From SAR324 cluster bacterium (lineage in GTDB: Bacteria; SAR324; NAC60-12), in contig JACNJW010000062.1 of the NCBI GenBank assembly GCA_014382365.1, positions 1 to 40,399 of the forward strand: DNA of 40,399 nucleotides. Direction: 5' to 3'. The notes beneath the pieces were generated by a model. The model ran no database searches. It saw only the letters and a list, made by a program, of their open reading frames with translations, and was not told where the DNA came from. The number at the start of each line of letters is the position of its first letter. Position 1 is the first letter of the stretch. Both the position numbers and the translations under genes were made by a program. Of the stretch, positions 15,860-24,950 are shown one piece after another.

Positions 15860-16896
15860 GCTCCAACCGCATTATTCTGAAGCTTCAGGAAAGCACGCAC
15901 CTTGTCCGGAAAATCCGTAAATACTCCATCTACTTGTGCCTGATTGAACATGATCTGGAGCAATTCATTGAAAGAACTACTGAAACCAGGTAAAGCGTCA
16001 GCCCTGATGGTATAAGGAAAAACCTTCATTCCCAATTGATGTGCATCTGAGACCAATGATGTCAGTTCAGGATTACCGAAAAAACTATTGCTACTGACTA
16101 TTTGCTTAATCCAGGGACCAATCCCGTCTGCATAAGCAGCAACCTCCACCAGTCCTTCTACAGTACGCAGTTGGTCAAAATCTGTTTCAGAAAGTTCCCA
16201 ACGATTTTCACCAATTAGTTGAACCAACTTAAGTTCAGTTTGAAATTCTGAACGCAGTCTCTTCAACTCATTAGCACTGAATGATTGAACATAAACCTGA
16301 TCTGCCGCAGTTTTATAACCAAATTGGTTTAGAGTCTTAAGCACAACTGCCGAAAGATCCCGGCCCTCACGGTGATGCCATTCTGGAGCTTTTAGTTCCA
16401 CAAACAAACCCACATTGCGTCCCGTACTTTTGTTCATGCCCTGTATAAGCTCAATTTCCTCCTGCAAACTGATAACCTTAAACAGTGTTGTTTGTCGTGG
16501 AAAGCGCCGAGGGTATTTTGCTGCAGTTCCAGAACGATTTCTTCGTTCGTAAACATGTAGTTTTTTTAGTTCTGCAAGTGTAAAATCAATGGCATAGAAG
16601 GAGCCATTACTGCGATTTCGACCAGGAAAAACATCACTTACGTTTGTTGTTGCATCAAGACTAAGATCATGTAGAACAACCGGCTGATTGTCTCTGCTGA
16701 GAACCACATCCTGTTCAATAAAGTCTGCACCAAGTCCGTGGGCAAGAGCAACTGCAGCAAGTGTATGTTCAGGTAAATAGCCCGATGCTCCCCGATGGGC
16801 TAAGACAAGTGGTGTTTGGAGGTTAAACTTCTCTGTTGAATTAGCAGTTTTCCCTAAGATCAAAACCAGGAAAACCAATAAAATAATTTTTTGCAT
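15856..16896 (-). CDS. glpQ: Periplasmic glycerophosphodiester phosphodiesterase
   Basis: A 346-aa protein with a signal peptide (about 1-20) and a GDPD TIM barrel. Catalytic motifs are [15 protein letters not shown] (His-Arg and Glu), [11 protein letters not shown] and [10 protein letters not shown], followed by FVELKAPEW and the C-terminal DGVFTDFP. It hydrolyses glycerophosphodiesters from phospholipid breakdown to glycerol-3-phosphate and an alcohol. Length and export fit GlpQ rather than cytoplasmic UgpQ. It is translationally coupled (four-base overlap) to the PfkB-fusion gene, which may act on a product downstream of it; that link is inference. Confidence 0.92.
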   Translation of the reverse strand: MQKIILLVFLVLILGKTANSTEKFNLQTPLVLAHRGASGYLPEHTLAAVALAHGLGADFIEQDVVLSRDNQPVVLHDLSLDATTNVSDVFPGRNRSNGSFYAIDFTLAELKKLHVYERRNRSGTAAKYPRRFPRQTTLFKVISLQEEIELIQGMNKSTGRNVGLFVELKAPEWHHREGRDLSAVVLKTLNQFGYKTAADQVYVQSFSANELKRLRSEFQTELKLVQLIGENRWELSETDFDQLRTVEGLVEVAAYADGIGPWIKQIVSSNSFFGNPELTSLVSDAHQLGMKVFPYTIRADALPGFSSSFNELLQIMFNQAQVDGVFTDFPDKVRAFLKLQNNAVGA

Positions 16897-16912
16897 TTTC
16901 TAATTCAAATAG

Positions 16913-16997
16913 TGGTGCGAGAAGGGGGACTCGAACCCCCACACCTTTCGGCACCAGATCCTAAATCTGGCGTGTCTACCAATTCCACCACTCTCGC
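16913..16997 (-). tRNA. tRNA-Leu (anticodon TAG)
   Basis: On the minus strand the gene begins GCGAGAG at 16997 and ends with a paired acceptor arm, discriminator A and encoded CCA (16915-16913). The anticodon stem CCAGA/TCTGG encloses a TTTAGGA loop, giving anticodon TAG. A long variable arm, TGCCGAAAGGTG, and a T arm GGGGG-TTCGAGT-CCCCC are present, as in class II leucine tRNAs. Confidence 0.96.
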
Positions 16998-17065
16998 AAC
17001 TAGATTAGTCTAGCACTCTGTCCGGTAAAAGTCGATTATTACAGGATTTAAATTACTTGAGAAAA

Positions 17066-17473
17066 TTAATCTAGAATTTTGAAATAATAATTCATTTCAA
17101 CTTTGTCTTGTCCGGAATTCCCCCACTTCAAACAATAATATCCCCTTTCTTCTGCCTGAAATGTTTTTTCAAGTTCAACAACCGACTCCTCTTCCAGTGC
17201 ATAAAATGTTTCTCCCAGTTGATGATAGTGGAGATTAAATGACAATGGAGCTTGAGATTCAAAACCATATTGAAGTTCCTGAGATTCTTTGAGATCAAGA
17301 CACTTTTCAAAATAATGTTTCACTGGAATAGTAATTTCCACAATTTCCTCATTTTTTGTACTTAAATTATGTGGCATATTGCTTTCATGCTGCTTTTCTA
17401 CCCAAATAGTAAAAAAGTAAAGTACGATGCAGGCGATTGTAAAAGAGATTGAATAACGTTTTAAAAGTTCCAT
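17066..17473 (-). CDS. Hypothetical single-pass membrane protein
   Basis: A 135-aa protein with an N-terminal membrane segment (about residues 8-24) and a soluble domain of alternating strands (VEITIPVKHYF, LSFNLHYH, ETFYALEEESVVELEKTFQAEERGYYCLKW, VEMNYYFKILD). The strand pattern, ending in a segment on the lines of 'exaggerated response then GYYCLxW', recalls GOLD/emp24-type beta sandwiches, but this is only an impression. Two cysteines. No operon partner is evident; the uridine kinase-like gene lies 80 bases upstream on the same strand. Confidence 0.65.
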   Translation of the reverse strand: MELLKRYSISFTIACIVLYFFTIWVEKQHESNMPHNLSTKNEEIVEITIPVKHYFEKCLDLKESQELQYGFESQAPLSFNLHYHQLGETFYALEEESVVELEKTFQAEERGYYCLKWGNSGQDKVEMNYYFKILD

Positions 17474-17553
17474 TTCAGGTGTTAAGCATGTCTAATCAGA
17501 AAAATCTTCAGGGAACTAATCCAGGCAGAATCAAATTTAAGTGACGGGAACAA

Positions 17554-18147
17554 TTATAGCTGATTTTCGAGCAAAATGTCATCGAGAATCAAATCAAGTG
17601 GGCTATCATAGTTGTTTTTTACAACTAAATCTGCAAACTTCTTGATTGGTTGAATATGTTTAAAGAAGGCAGGCCGAACAAATTTCAGGTATTGATTGAG
17701 ACGATATTCTGCAGTTACTTCGAAATTTTTTATGTCCCTTAAACACATCCGGCAAATTGCGACATCTAAAGGCGATTCCATGTAGAAAGAAAATGATTGT
17801 TTTTCTCTGATATCTGGATCCAGTAGGACATGCAGACCTTCCATAATCAAATATTTTTCAGGAACTAGTTCTGTAAAACTACTCAGTCGTTTACCTGTTT
17901 TATAACCAAAATGAGGTGCATTAACAGTCTTGCCTGACATCAATAGATTTAAATGTTCATAATACAAGTCAAAGTCAAAAGCCTGCGGAGTATCAAAATC
18001 ATAATGATCAGAAGGTATGTGATCAGGCCGGTCTTTGTAGTAACTGTCCAAAGGCAATACTAAGGAGTTTGGCAAACGTTTGACCAGAAATTTTGTGAAG
18101 AGAGATTTTCCGCTCCCCGAACCACCAGTCACTGCAATAATTTTCAT
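17554..18147 (-). CDS. udk: Uridine kinase-like P-loop kinase
   Basis: A 197-aa P-loop kinase. The Walker A motif GGSGSGKS is at residues 8-15, followed by the DSYYKD substrate motif and DHYDFDTPQAFDFDLYYEHL that mark uridine kinases and phosphoribulokinase-type enzymes. YLIMEGLHVLLD is the Walker B region. It should phosphorylate uridine or cytidine with ATP or GTP for pyrimidine salvage. Slightly short compared with Udk (about 210 aa). Its ATG overlaps the stop of the upstream gene by four bases (ATGA), so the two are translated together. Confidence 0.85.
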   Translation of the reverse strand: MKIIAVTGGSGSGKSLFTKFLVKRLPNSLVLPLDSYYKDRPDHIPSDHYDFDTPQAFDFDLYYEHLNLLMSGKTVNAPHFGYKTGKRLSSFTELVPEKYLIMEGLHVLLDPDIREKQSFSFYMESPLDVAICRMCLRDIKNFEVTAEYRLNQYLKFVRPAFFKHIQPIKKFADLVVKNNYDSPLDLILDDILLENQL

Positions 18148-18578
18148 TTTTCTTCTGCCCCGACAAAAATGCTTTTATCTTTCAATGCATCTAACTCACT
18201 CGTTTCTCCTACTTCCAACTCATTTGCAATATCCATTACGCTTAAATACCTGTCTCGTGGTTTTGATTTATTTTTTGCCAATGCAACTTTTTTCTGCCGC
18301 AACTTTTCCTGTTCCAAAAAATCCCAGATATGAATAATTTTTCCCTTGCGGGTGACCGTTATCTCCCGGATTTCCTTTTCAGAAAATCCTGATTTCAAAG
18401 CTGCATCCAACAAGGTTTGCATTTCTTGTAAAAATTTCTGTCTCTCTTTTTCTGCTTTAACGGCCTTATCATCCTGTTCTGCATATTTTTGTGCAAAGGC
18501 AGAATTAGTTGACAGTAACGGACTATTCCAGCAGAAAGTATAAGTCAGCAAAATTAACAGAAACAAATTTCGTGACAT
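18144..18578 (-). CDS. Small secreted hypothetical protein
   Basis: A 144-aa protein with a signal peptide (about 1-29, ending AFA) and a charged helical mature part, including QKFLQEMQTLLDAALKSGFSEKEIREITVTRKGKI and a Lys/Arg-rich centre. No cysteines beyond the leader and no known domain. It is translationally coupled to the uridine kinase-like gene although that product is cytoplasmic, so the linkage may be transcriptional convenience only. It starts opposite the TPR lipoprotein gene with a shared 190-bp upstream region. Confidence 0.7.
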   Translation of the reverse strand: MSRNLFLLILLTYTFCWNSPLLSTNSAFAQKYAEQDDKAVKAEKERQKFLQEMQTLLDAALKSGFSEKEIREITVTRKGKIIHIWDFLEQEKLRQKKVALAKNKSKPRDRYLSVMDIANELEVGETSELDALKDKSIFVGAEEK

Positions 18579-18602
18579 CAGTCTAATTTTAAGTATGAAT
18601 TA

Positions 18603-18658
18603 TGCATGATTGCTCTTAATAAAATTGGCAATGGTGAACATAGCTGAATAATCATGCA
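18603..18658. repeat. Inverted repeat in a divergent intergenic region
   Basis: TGCATGATT at 18603-18611 and AATCATGCA at 18650-18658 form a perfect 9-bp inverted repeat with a 38-base interval, between the divergent genes at 18578 and 18773. It could be paired operator half-sites or an mRNA hairpin; no U-run follows. Confidence 0.35.
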
Positions 18659-18772
18659 ATCCTTGAGCAAAATAGACTCATGGTGCAGTGCTTATTTTTT
18701 TTGGTAAATAGTCACCGTAATTACTTCATTTGAAAAAACATCTTAGACATCTTTTTTTCAGTCGGATTTTCA

Positions 18773-19354
18773 GTGTATCTTAAATCAACAAACCTTCAAT
18801 CTCGATTTTTATTACTGTTGCTGTTTCCACTTTTTTTTGGAGCATGTACAGATGATGTGCAAATTCACAAATCTGCGATACGCTATTTTAATGAAGGTAA
18901 TTCTGCATTAAAACATCGGGATTATCAGGTTGCAATCTGGAATTTCCAGAAGGCCATAAGTCTGGATAGTGAGTCTCCAAATTTTCATTATAATCTGGGT
19001 TTAACTTATTACGAAATCGGTAACTATAGTGAGTCCATTGATTCTTTCAAACGTGTAGAACTTCTGGTACCAAATCAAACAGACACTTATTACAACCTTG
19101 CTCTTGCCTATCACAAAATATCCGACAGCCGTTTGGCAGACATGTATTATAATCGCTATCAGGATATGCTGAGTTTGAGAAAGGCACAAGAACGCCTGGA
19201 TGAAATTCAGAAAGAACAAGCCCGAGCAGCAAAAATTTCTGCGTCTGAATCACAAAAGAAAGGACTGAAAAATAATTCGAAAGGCACTTCCAAAAATTCT
19301 GTTTCAGGAAAAATTACTACACAGGGCAAATCAGGTGTTCCAAACTGGGAATAA
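18773..19354 (+). CDS. TPR lipoprotein
   Basis: A 193-aa protein with a signal peptide and lipobox (FFGAC) at about residues 20-25. Three tetratricopeptide repeats follow (AIRYFNEGNSALKHRDYQVAIWNFQKAI, FHYNLGLTYYEIGNYSESIDSFKRV, TYYNLALAYHKISDSRLADMYYNRY), then a charged coiled coil and a Ser/Lys-rich tail. Such proteins act as scaffolds for outer-membrane or secretion complexes. The GTG start at 18773 lacks a clear ribosome site, but the signal peptide needs it or something close. Confidence 0.82.
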   Translation: MYLKSTNLQSRFLLLLLFPLFFGACTDDVQIHKSAIRYFNEGNSALKHRDYQVAIWNFQKAISLDSESPNFHYNLGLTYYEIGNYSESIDSFKRVELLVPNQTDTYYNLALAYHKISDSRLADMYYNRYQDMLSLRKAQERLDEIQKEQARAAKISASESQKKGLKNNSKGTSKNSVSGKITTQGKSGVPNWE

Positions 19355-19550
19355 ATAGTCGTAGACCCTCACCCTCCAGTGTCTTCAGATCTCACGAAAT
19401 ATCTACTCTTAGCTTGACTTCCACTGCCGGCCTCTTTGTTTTACAGTCTCCTGCTGAGCTAATAGATTCCTTGAGTCTTTGAGTTTGAAAGGCTAACATT
19501 AAAGTTGGCTCAGTCACCTTCCAATTTAAACTCAAAGTTAAAAGATTTTG

Positions 19551-20750
19551 ATGACTTCAATTCAGCAAAAATATTTACATCAATTTGACCTGAAATATGG
19601 CTGCAATCCACATCAAAAACCGGCCTCAATACACTCGCTTAAAGGTCAAAAACTACCTTTTACAGTACTAAACGGACAACCAGGTTACATTAATCTACTG
19701 GATGCACTAAATGCATCGTTGCTGGTACAGGAACTCGATGAGGCACTTGGGCTTCCCGCTGCAGCATCTTTTAAACATGTCAGTCCTGCAGGAGCAGCTG
19801 TTGCTGTACCACTGGACGAAATTTTGCTCGACATTTACGATTGTAAAGACAGAGAGCTGTCGCCACTGGCAACCGCATATATCCGAGCACGCGGAGCAGA
19901 TCCATTATCCTCTTTTGGTGACTTCATCGCACTCAGCAGAAAAGTTGATCTAAACACTGCAGAACTGATCCGCAATCTAGTTTCAGATGGAATCATAGCA
20001 CCCGGATATGATGCTGAGGCACTTAAACTATTGAAAGAAAAGAAAGCTGGCAAATATATAATTTTAACTGCAGATCCTGAAATTAATCTTCCGGAACAGG
20101 AATACAGAGAAGTTGCCGGAGTTGTTTTTTCTCAATTACGAAACACAATTAAGATTAACGAAAATACTATCCTGAATAAAGTCGTTACTAATAATAAGGA
20201 GTTAAGTTCAGCAGCAAAAAGAGATTTAGTTTTGGCATCCATCACCCTCAAATATACGCAGTCAAATTCTGTAGCTTATGCCAAGGATGGGCAAATGATT
20301 GGAATTGGTGCCGGACAACAAAGCCGAGTTGACTGTACAAAACTGGCCGGACGTAAAGCAGAAACATGGTTTTTGCGGCAGCATCCTAAAGTCCGGAATC
20401 TACCTTTCCTGGAAAAAACAAAAAACGTAGAACGTACAAATGCGCGCATTCTCTGTATAGATGGAGGTATGACGGCACCTGAACTGAAGTCCTGGCAAAG
20501 CCAGTTCAGTGCACCTGTGGAGGCTCTTTCACAGACAGAAAAAGAAGAATGGCTGCAGAGCCTTAGTGATGTAAGTTTGTCTTCAGATGCTTTTTTCCCT
20601 TTTCGTGACAATATTGACCAGGCCTCTAAACGTGGTGTAAAATATCTTGTTCAGCCTGGCGGAAGTAACCGTGACTCAGAAGTCATTGCTGCTGCAGATG
20701 AGTATGGAATGCTGATGTTCTTTACCGGAATTCGTCTTTTTCACCATTGA
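19551..20750 (+). CDS. purH: Monofunctional AICAR transformylase (PurH C-terminal domain type)
   Basis: A 399-aa protein matching the formyltransferase half of PurH: LKYGCNPHQKPA near the N-terminus, SFKHVSPAGAAVA (the Lys-His catalytic pair), LKYTQSNSVAYAKDGQMIGIGAGQQSRVDC split across residues about 240-270, and DAFFPFRDNID with the C-terminal YLVQPGGSNRDSEVIAAADEY. It transfers formyl from 10-formyl-THF to AICAR in purine synthesis. The IMP cyclohydrolase domain (about 190 residues) normally fused in front is absent, so another enzyme must close the ring. TTG 19548 is directly in front of the chosen ATG 19551. Confidence 0.9.
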   Translation: MTSIQQKYLHQFDLKYGCNPHQKPASIHSLKGQKLPFTVLNGQPGYINLLDALNASLLVQELDEALGLPAAASFKHVSPAGAAVAVPLDEILLDIYDCKDRELSPLATAYIRARGADPLSSFGDFIALSRKVDLNTAELIRNLVSDGIIAPGYDAEALKLLKEKKAGKYIILTADPEINLPEQEYREVAGVVFSQLRNTIKINENTILNKVVTNNKELSSAAKRDLVLASITLKYTQSNSVAYAKDGQMIGIGAGQQSRVDCTKLAGRKAETWFLRQHPKVRNLPFLEKTKNVERTNARILCIDGGMTAPELKSWQSQFSAPVEALSQTEKEEWLQSLSDVSLSSDAFFPFRDNIDQASKRGVKYLVQPGGSNRDSEVIAAADEYGMLMFFTGIRLFHH

Positions 20751-20839
20751 TTGTTTTCTGCCGTAAAGGACAATGAGTAAAATAAATAATAAAAATATTT
20801 AGTAAAATTGATGGTCACGTAACAAGTCATAATAACACC

Positions 20840-20879
20840 AATGTTTGTCATTCCCGCGAAAGCGGGAATGACAAACATT
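20840..20879. repeat. REP-like palindrome, long perfect hairpin
   Basis: An 18-bp perfect stem (AATGTTTGTCATTCCCGC at 20840-20857 with its complement at 20862-20879) closes on a GAAA tetraloop. The core GTCATTCCCGC recurs at 29904-29933. There is no U-run, so it is a repeat element rather than a typical terminator. Confidence 0.85.
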
Positions 20880-20919
20880 TACGAAACCATCATTTAACAA
20901 AATTCAACCAGGAGGCAAG

Positions 20920-21603
20920 ATGATAAAATTATATGATTTAGCAGGTGCAGATGAAAACAGAAGATTCAGTCCATATTGCTGGAGGGCAAAAATGGCTCTG
21001 GCACATAAAGGACTGGAAGCTGTATGTCTGCCCTGGCATTTCACACAAAAAGAGATAATCAGTTTTTCCGGACAGGAGAGAGTTCCGGTACTTGTTGATG
21101 GAGATAATACTGTTTCTGATTCATGGGAAATCGCCAAATATCTTGAGAAAGAATATCCGGATACTCCTTCATTAAAACTTGAGGCAGGAGAGGTACTGTT
21201 TACAAAATACTGGGTAGAAACAATTCTGCATCCTGATATGCTGCAGTTGTTAATCATGGACATTTACAACAATCTGGTTCCTGAAGATCAAAGATATTTC
21301 AGGGAAAGTCGTGAAAAACTATTCGGCAAAACCTTGGAGGAAGTTGCTCAAAATCGTGAAGAACGCCTGCCGCGCTTTCAAAAATTACTTACTCCTTTAA
21401 GAATCACACTCAAAAAACAAGATTTTGTTGCAGGAGAAACTCCAGGTTTTTCTGACTACATCGTTTTTGGTGCATTCCAGTGGGCACGTTGTATCTCAGC
21501 ATTTCCTCTCCTAAAAACAGATGATTCTATTTATGCCTGGCGCGAAAAAATGCTGGCTCTTCATGACGGATTGGCTCAGAATGCAGTAGGTTTTCCCGTT
21601 TAA
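20920..21603 (+). CDS. Glutathione S-transferase family protein
   Basis: A 227-aa protein with an N-terminal thioredoxin-like domain (about 1-80; RFSPYCWRAKMALAHKGL, ERVPVLVDGDNTVSDSWEIAKYLE with the conserved cis-Pro and glutathione-binding Asp-Ser) and a helical C-terminal domain (about 95-225). SPYCWR in the first helix is typical of the beta-etherase (LigE)-like GST group, where Ser or Cys activates glutathione. It likely conjugates or reduces an electrophile; the substrate is unknown. AGGAGG precedes the ATG at an ideal distance. Confidence 0.88.
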   Translation: MIKLYDLAGADENRRFSPYCWRAKMALAHKGLEAVCLPWHFTQKEIISFSGQERVPVLVDGDNTVSDSWEIAKYLEKEYPDTPSLKLEAGEVLFTKYWVETILHPDMLQLLIMDIYNNLVPEDQRYFRESREKLFGKTLEEVAQNREERLPRFQKLLTPLRITLKKQDFVAGETPGFSDYIVFGAFQWARCISAFPLLKTDDSIYAWREKMLALHDGLAQNAVGFPV

Positions 21604-21651
21604 AATAAATATATAAATCTCTTTAAACATCTAAGTAATTTTTTACATAAC

Positions 21652-23358
21652 ATGACCGAAAATAATTCATCCTCTGCATCTGCAACAAATTTTATCCGCA
21701 ACATCATCCGGGACGACCTGGCTTCAGGTAAACATCAGCAAATAGTTACCAGATTTCCTCCTGAACCCAATGGTCATCTGCATATTGGTCATGCAAAATC
21801 AATTCACCTCAATTTTGGGGTTGCAAATGATTTTGACGGTAAGTGCTTCATGCGTTTTGATGACACCAATCCTGCCAAAGAGGATGAGGAATATGTTGAA
21901 GGAATTTTGAGAGATGTACGCTGGCTGGGATATGACTGGGGTGAGCGACTGACTCATGCCTCAGATTATTTTGAACAGCTTTATCAATTTGCAGAAGAGT
22001 TGATCCAAAAAGGCAAAGCCTATGTTGAAAGCCAGAATGCAGATGAAATCAGAGAATTACGCGGTACCTTGAAGGAACCTGGAAAAAACAGCCCATACCG
22101 TGAGCTTAGCGTTGAAGAAAATTTGACTCTCTTCCGGAAAATGCGTGCAGGTGAGTTTGAAGATGGAGCCCATGTATTGCGTGCAAAAATTGAGATGACT
22201 TCGCCGAATATAAATCTGCGCGACCCCGTACTTTATCGGATCCGCAAAGTATCACATCAACGTACTGCAGATCAATGGTGTATTTATCCACTTTATGATT
22301 TTACACATGGTTTGTCAGATGCACTGGAAGGGGTAACCCACTCGCTTTGCACACTTGAATTTGAGGACCATCGACCTTTGTATGACTGGATTCTGTCTGA
22401 GGTGAGTGCACCATGTCTTCCGCGTCAAATTGAATTTTCACGCTTAAATCTCCACTATACTGTTTTGAGCAAACGTCGTTTAATTCAACTAGTAGAGGAG
22501 GGGTATGTTAACGGTTGGGATGATCCCCGCATGCTAACGCTTTCCGGGTTACGTCGCCGTGGTTATCCGCCATCAGCAATTCGTCTGTTTTGTGAGCGCA
22601 TCGGAATTTCTAAAAGCGAAAACAACATTGAGATGAGTGTTTTGGAAGATAGTGCCCGCGAAGTACTGGACAAAACTGCTCCTCGTGCAATGGCTGTTTT
22701 ACACCCCTTAAAAGTTGTAATTACAAACTATCCGGAAGGAAAAACAGAAGATTTTGAACCATCCCGACATCCTAAAAACACGGAAATGGGAAAACGCAAA
22801 GTCCCTTTTTCAAGGGAAATTTACATTGACCATGACGATTTTCGCGAAGATCCGCCACCCAAATATTTCCGGCTGGCTCCCGGAAAAGAAGTACGGTTGC
22901 GCTATGCCTACGTCATTCGCTGCGACGAAGTTATTTACGACACTAGTGGCAAAGTGAGCGAACTCCACTGCACTTACGATCAGGCCACTAGATCCGGTGC
23001 AAAAGCTGAAGGACGCAAAGTAAAGGGAATCATCCATTGGGTATCAATTCAGCATTCCTTACCTGTTGAGGTTCGTTTGTATGATCGCCTCTTCGCTGCA
23101 CCATATCCCGGACGTGATGATCCGGATGGTAATTTTCTCAACGACATAAATCCGGATTCAATGGAAACATTGAAATCCTGTCGTGCCGAGCCGGGATTAC
23201 TAGGGACAAAACCGTCAGAAGTTTTTCAGTTTGAACGTGTCGGTTATTTTTGTACAGATTCAAAAGAATCCGGACCGGAAGCTTTAGTCTTTAACAGGAC
23301 AGTAACTCTGCGGGACACATGGGCCAAGTTGGAACAGGAGCATACCGGACAAAACTGA
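21652..23358 (+). CDS. glnS: Glutaminyl-tRNA synthetase
   Basis: A 568-aa class I synthetase. [20 protein letters not shown] carries the HIGH motif, [23 protein letters not shown] carries the KMSKS-equivalent, and [46 protein letters not shown] and GYFCTDS are typical GlnRS landmarks. Full length, with the C-terminal anticodon-binding beta-barrel (about 340-560). It charges tRNA-Gln directly. The next gene begins five bases after its stop. Confidence 0.97.
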   Translation: MTENNSSSASATNFIRNIIRDDLASGKHQQIVTRFPPEPNGHLHIGHAKSIHLNFGVANDFDGKCFMRFDDTNPAKEDEEYVEGILRDVRWLGYDWGERLTHASDYFEQLYQFAEELIQKGKAYVESQNADEIRELRGTLKEPGKNSPYRELSVEENLTLFRKMRAGEFEDGAHVLRAKIEMTSPNINLRDPVLYRIRKVSHQRTADQWCIYPLYDFTHGLSDALEGVTHSLCTLEFEDHRPLYDWILSEVSAPCLPRQIEFSRLNLHYTVLSKRRLIQLVEEGYVNGWDDPRMLTLSGLRRRGYPPSAIRLFCERIGISKSENNIEMSVLEDSAREVLDKTAPRAMAVLHPLKVVITNYPEGKTEDFEPSRHPKNTEMGKRKVPFSREIYIDHDDFREDPPPKYFRLAPGKEVRLRYAYVIRCDEVIYDTSGKVSELHCTYDQATRSGAKAEGRKVKGIIHWVSIQHSLPVEVRLYDRLFAAPYPGRDDPDGNFLNDINPDSMETLKSCRAEPGLLGTKPSEVFQFERVGYFCTDSKESGPEALVFNRTVTLRDTWAKLEQEHTGQN

Positions 23359-23363
23359 AACAT

Positions 23364-24626
23364 ATGAAAAAGATGGCCATTTATAGACTGCAAAATTTTT
23401 CAACCTTTGCTTTTTTTATTTTGGTCTCATTCAGTTTATTATCTGGACCCGGTATTTCAAAAGTACAGGCATTCGAAGATGCCTCAGAGATTCATCATAC
23501 CTACCTCAATCAGGAAAACTTTCTTGATATTAAATCCTATCAATTTCACAAATTACAAGATGAAGTCTGGTCTGCAAGTCCCGGAGGATGGCGTCTGAGC
23601 GGCGGAAGCATGGGATTGGATCTGCTTTTTTCCCACTTTGAGATGCGCTTACCACATTCATTGTCAGAGGAAACTACTGTTTTTTTTCGTGCACAGCAGG
23701 AAGAATTTTATGAAATAAAACCTTTTCGTTATCTGGTCGAGGTAGAATGGCGACCCTACGATATTGCTGCTTTTTCTCTGCTTGGAATGCCGGAATATGA
23801 TAAGCGCAAGGCAGATCAGGGTGCAAGCATCACACTGGGAAAACGACCTTGGAAATACCTGCGTTTCCAACAATTGTTTCAGGATCTATATTACAACGAA
23901 AAGAATTTTTATGATGACTCCTATTATTCTCCGCATCCGCTGGAGAAAATACTGGAAGGAGCCTTCAGCTGGAACAACTGGCGCGCCAGCTTCAGTCATT
24001 TACTGGATTTGCCTTTTAAACAAGTTTTTCCCAAACAGGGTCTGACTTTTAACTACAAAGGACAGGACAGCAGTTTCATGCTGGACTATCATTTTAGAGA
24101 ACAACAACTTGCAGGATTCAGCTGGCGTAGTTTTAATATACATAAACGGAGAAAGAAAACAAATTCAACTGAAACCGCCTCAGCTGATAACCGGGAGCAA
24201 CAACTGCTATACCGTTCAATAGATTTATATTTCCTGCATCCGCTGAATACAGAACTGCATAGTACAATTGGCCTGCGTGAAGATTATTTTCAAAATCTAT
24301 TTCGTCAACTCGACCTGGAAAAGGACAGTTATGATTACCATTTGTGGACTTTGCAGTTTTATGCAATTCTCCGCCAGCAAACTGCAGTTGACAGATTTTG
24401 GGAATATGGTTTGTATGGAGGTGACACAGACAAAGTCACTAATTATTTGAGCACAGCAATGACCGATAAGACCCGCCGTAAACATGAAGCAAAACTACGG
24501 GTTAGCAAAGAATTCCGTAACCTTAGTAATCATTCTGCTTTGATGTTAACAACCAGCTGGAATTTGGATAATTTTTTCAACGATTTTTGGGATGGTGGAA
24601 ACATTTCTTATCAACAGACCTTCTAA
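23364..24626 (+). CDS. Envelope protein, probably outer-membrane barrel, unknown function
   Basis: A 420-aa protein from the ATG at 23364 (MKKMAIYRLQNFSTF). A signal peptide spans about 1-37 (ending VQA). The mature part is rich in Trp, Tyr and Phe with alternating strands (YLVEVEWRPYDIAAFSLLGM, WRASFSHLLDL, STIGLREDYFQNLF) and ends NISYQQTF, an aromatic terminus suited to barrel assembly. An upstream ATG at 23319 lies inside glnS and is less likely. It starts five bases after glnS, so the two are co-transcribed, an odd pairing. No family recognised. Confidence 0.72.
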   Translation: MKKMAIYRLQNFSTFAFFILVSFSLLSGPGISKVQAFEDASEIHHTYLNQENFLDIKSYQFHKLQDEVWSASPGGWRLSGGSMGLDLLFSHFEMRLPHSLSEETTVFFRAQQEEFYEIKPFRYLVEVEWRPYDIAAFSLLGMPEYDKRKADQGASITLGKRPWKYLRFQQLFQDLYYNEKNFYDDSYYSPHPLEKILEGAFSWNNWRASFSHLLDLPFKQVFPKQGLTFNYKGQDSSFMLDYHFREQQLAGFSWRSFNIHKRRKKTNSTETASADNREQQLLYRSIDLYFLHPLNTELHSTIGLREDYFQNLFRQLDLEKDSYDYHLWTLQFYAILRQQTAVDRFWEYGLYGGDTDKVTNYLSTAMTDKTRRKHEAKLRVSKEFRNLSNHSALMLTTSWNLDNFFNDFWDGGNISYQQTF

Positions 24627-24950
24627 CAATCTTTACATTCCTGAAGCTGATAGTAGTATTTTTATTAACCGGAGTAATCATAAGTTGGTGTAACTTCAAC
24701 AGTATCCTTGCAGATATAATTGAGCTACTCCAGCGATTGCATAGCTGCCATTACCTGGACAGTATTCAATCACAGCCTGCACTTCATTATTATGAAACCA
24801 CTGTGCATGCATAATATTTTTTCCGTTAGTCAGATGTTCAGGCTAGGATATAGATTTGTGCTACCTTTTCAAAAATCACAATTCCTTCCCAAGTTACACA
24901 AAATAAATATTGCTCTGTGCTCTTATTGAAATATATTTTTTTCTTCAAAA
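24627..24950. other. Non-coding gap, nothing identified
   Basis: About 320 bases between the convergent ends of the envelope protein gene and folP. A 75-codon frame from within the upstream gene runs through it, but it has no ribosome site and its composition looks random. No hairpin with a U-run, repeat or RNA gene was recognised. Confidence 0.5.

Noticed and set aside
20840..20879. Hairpin as a Rho-independent terminator of the AICAR transformylase gene
   Set aside because: Neither strand has a U-run after the stem, and the same core recurs at 29904-29933, which fits a repeat element better.
23319..23363. Upstream ATG inside glnS as start of the envelope protein
   Set aside because: It would put a hydrophilic stretch before the signal peptide; the ATG at 23364 gives a normal leader.
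24587..24814. 75-codon frame that could be a small membrane protein
   Set aside because: It starts inside the barrel-protein gene, has no ribosome site and shows no recognisable pattern.
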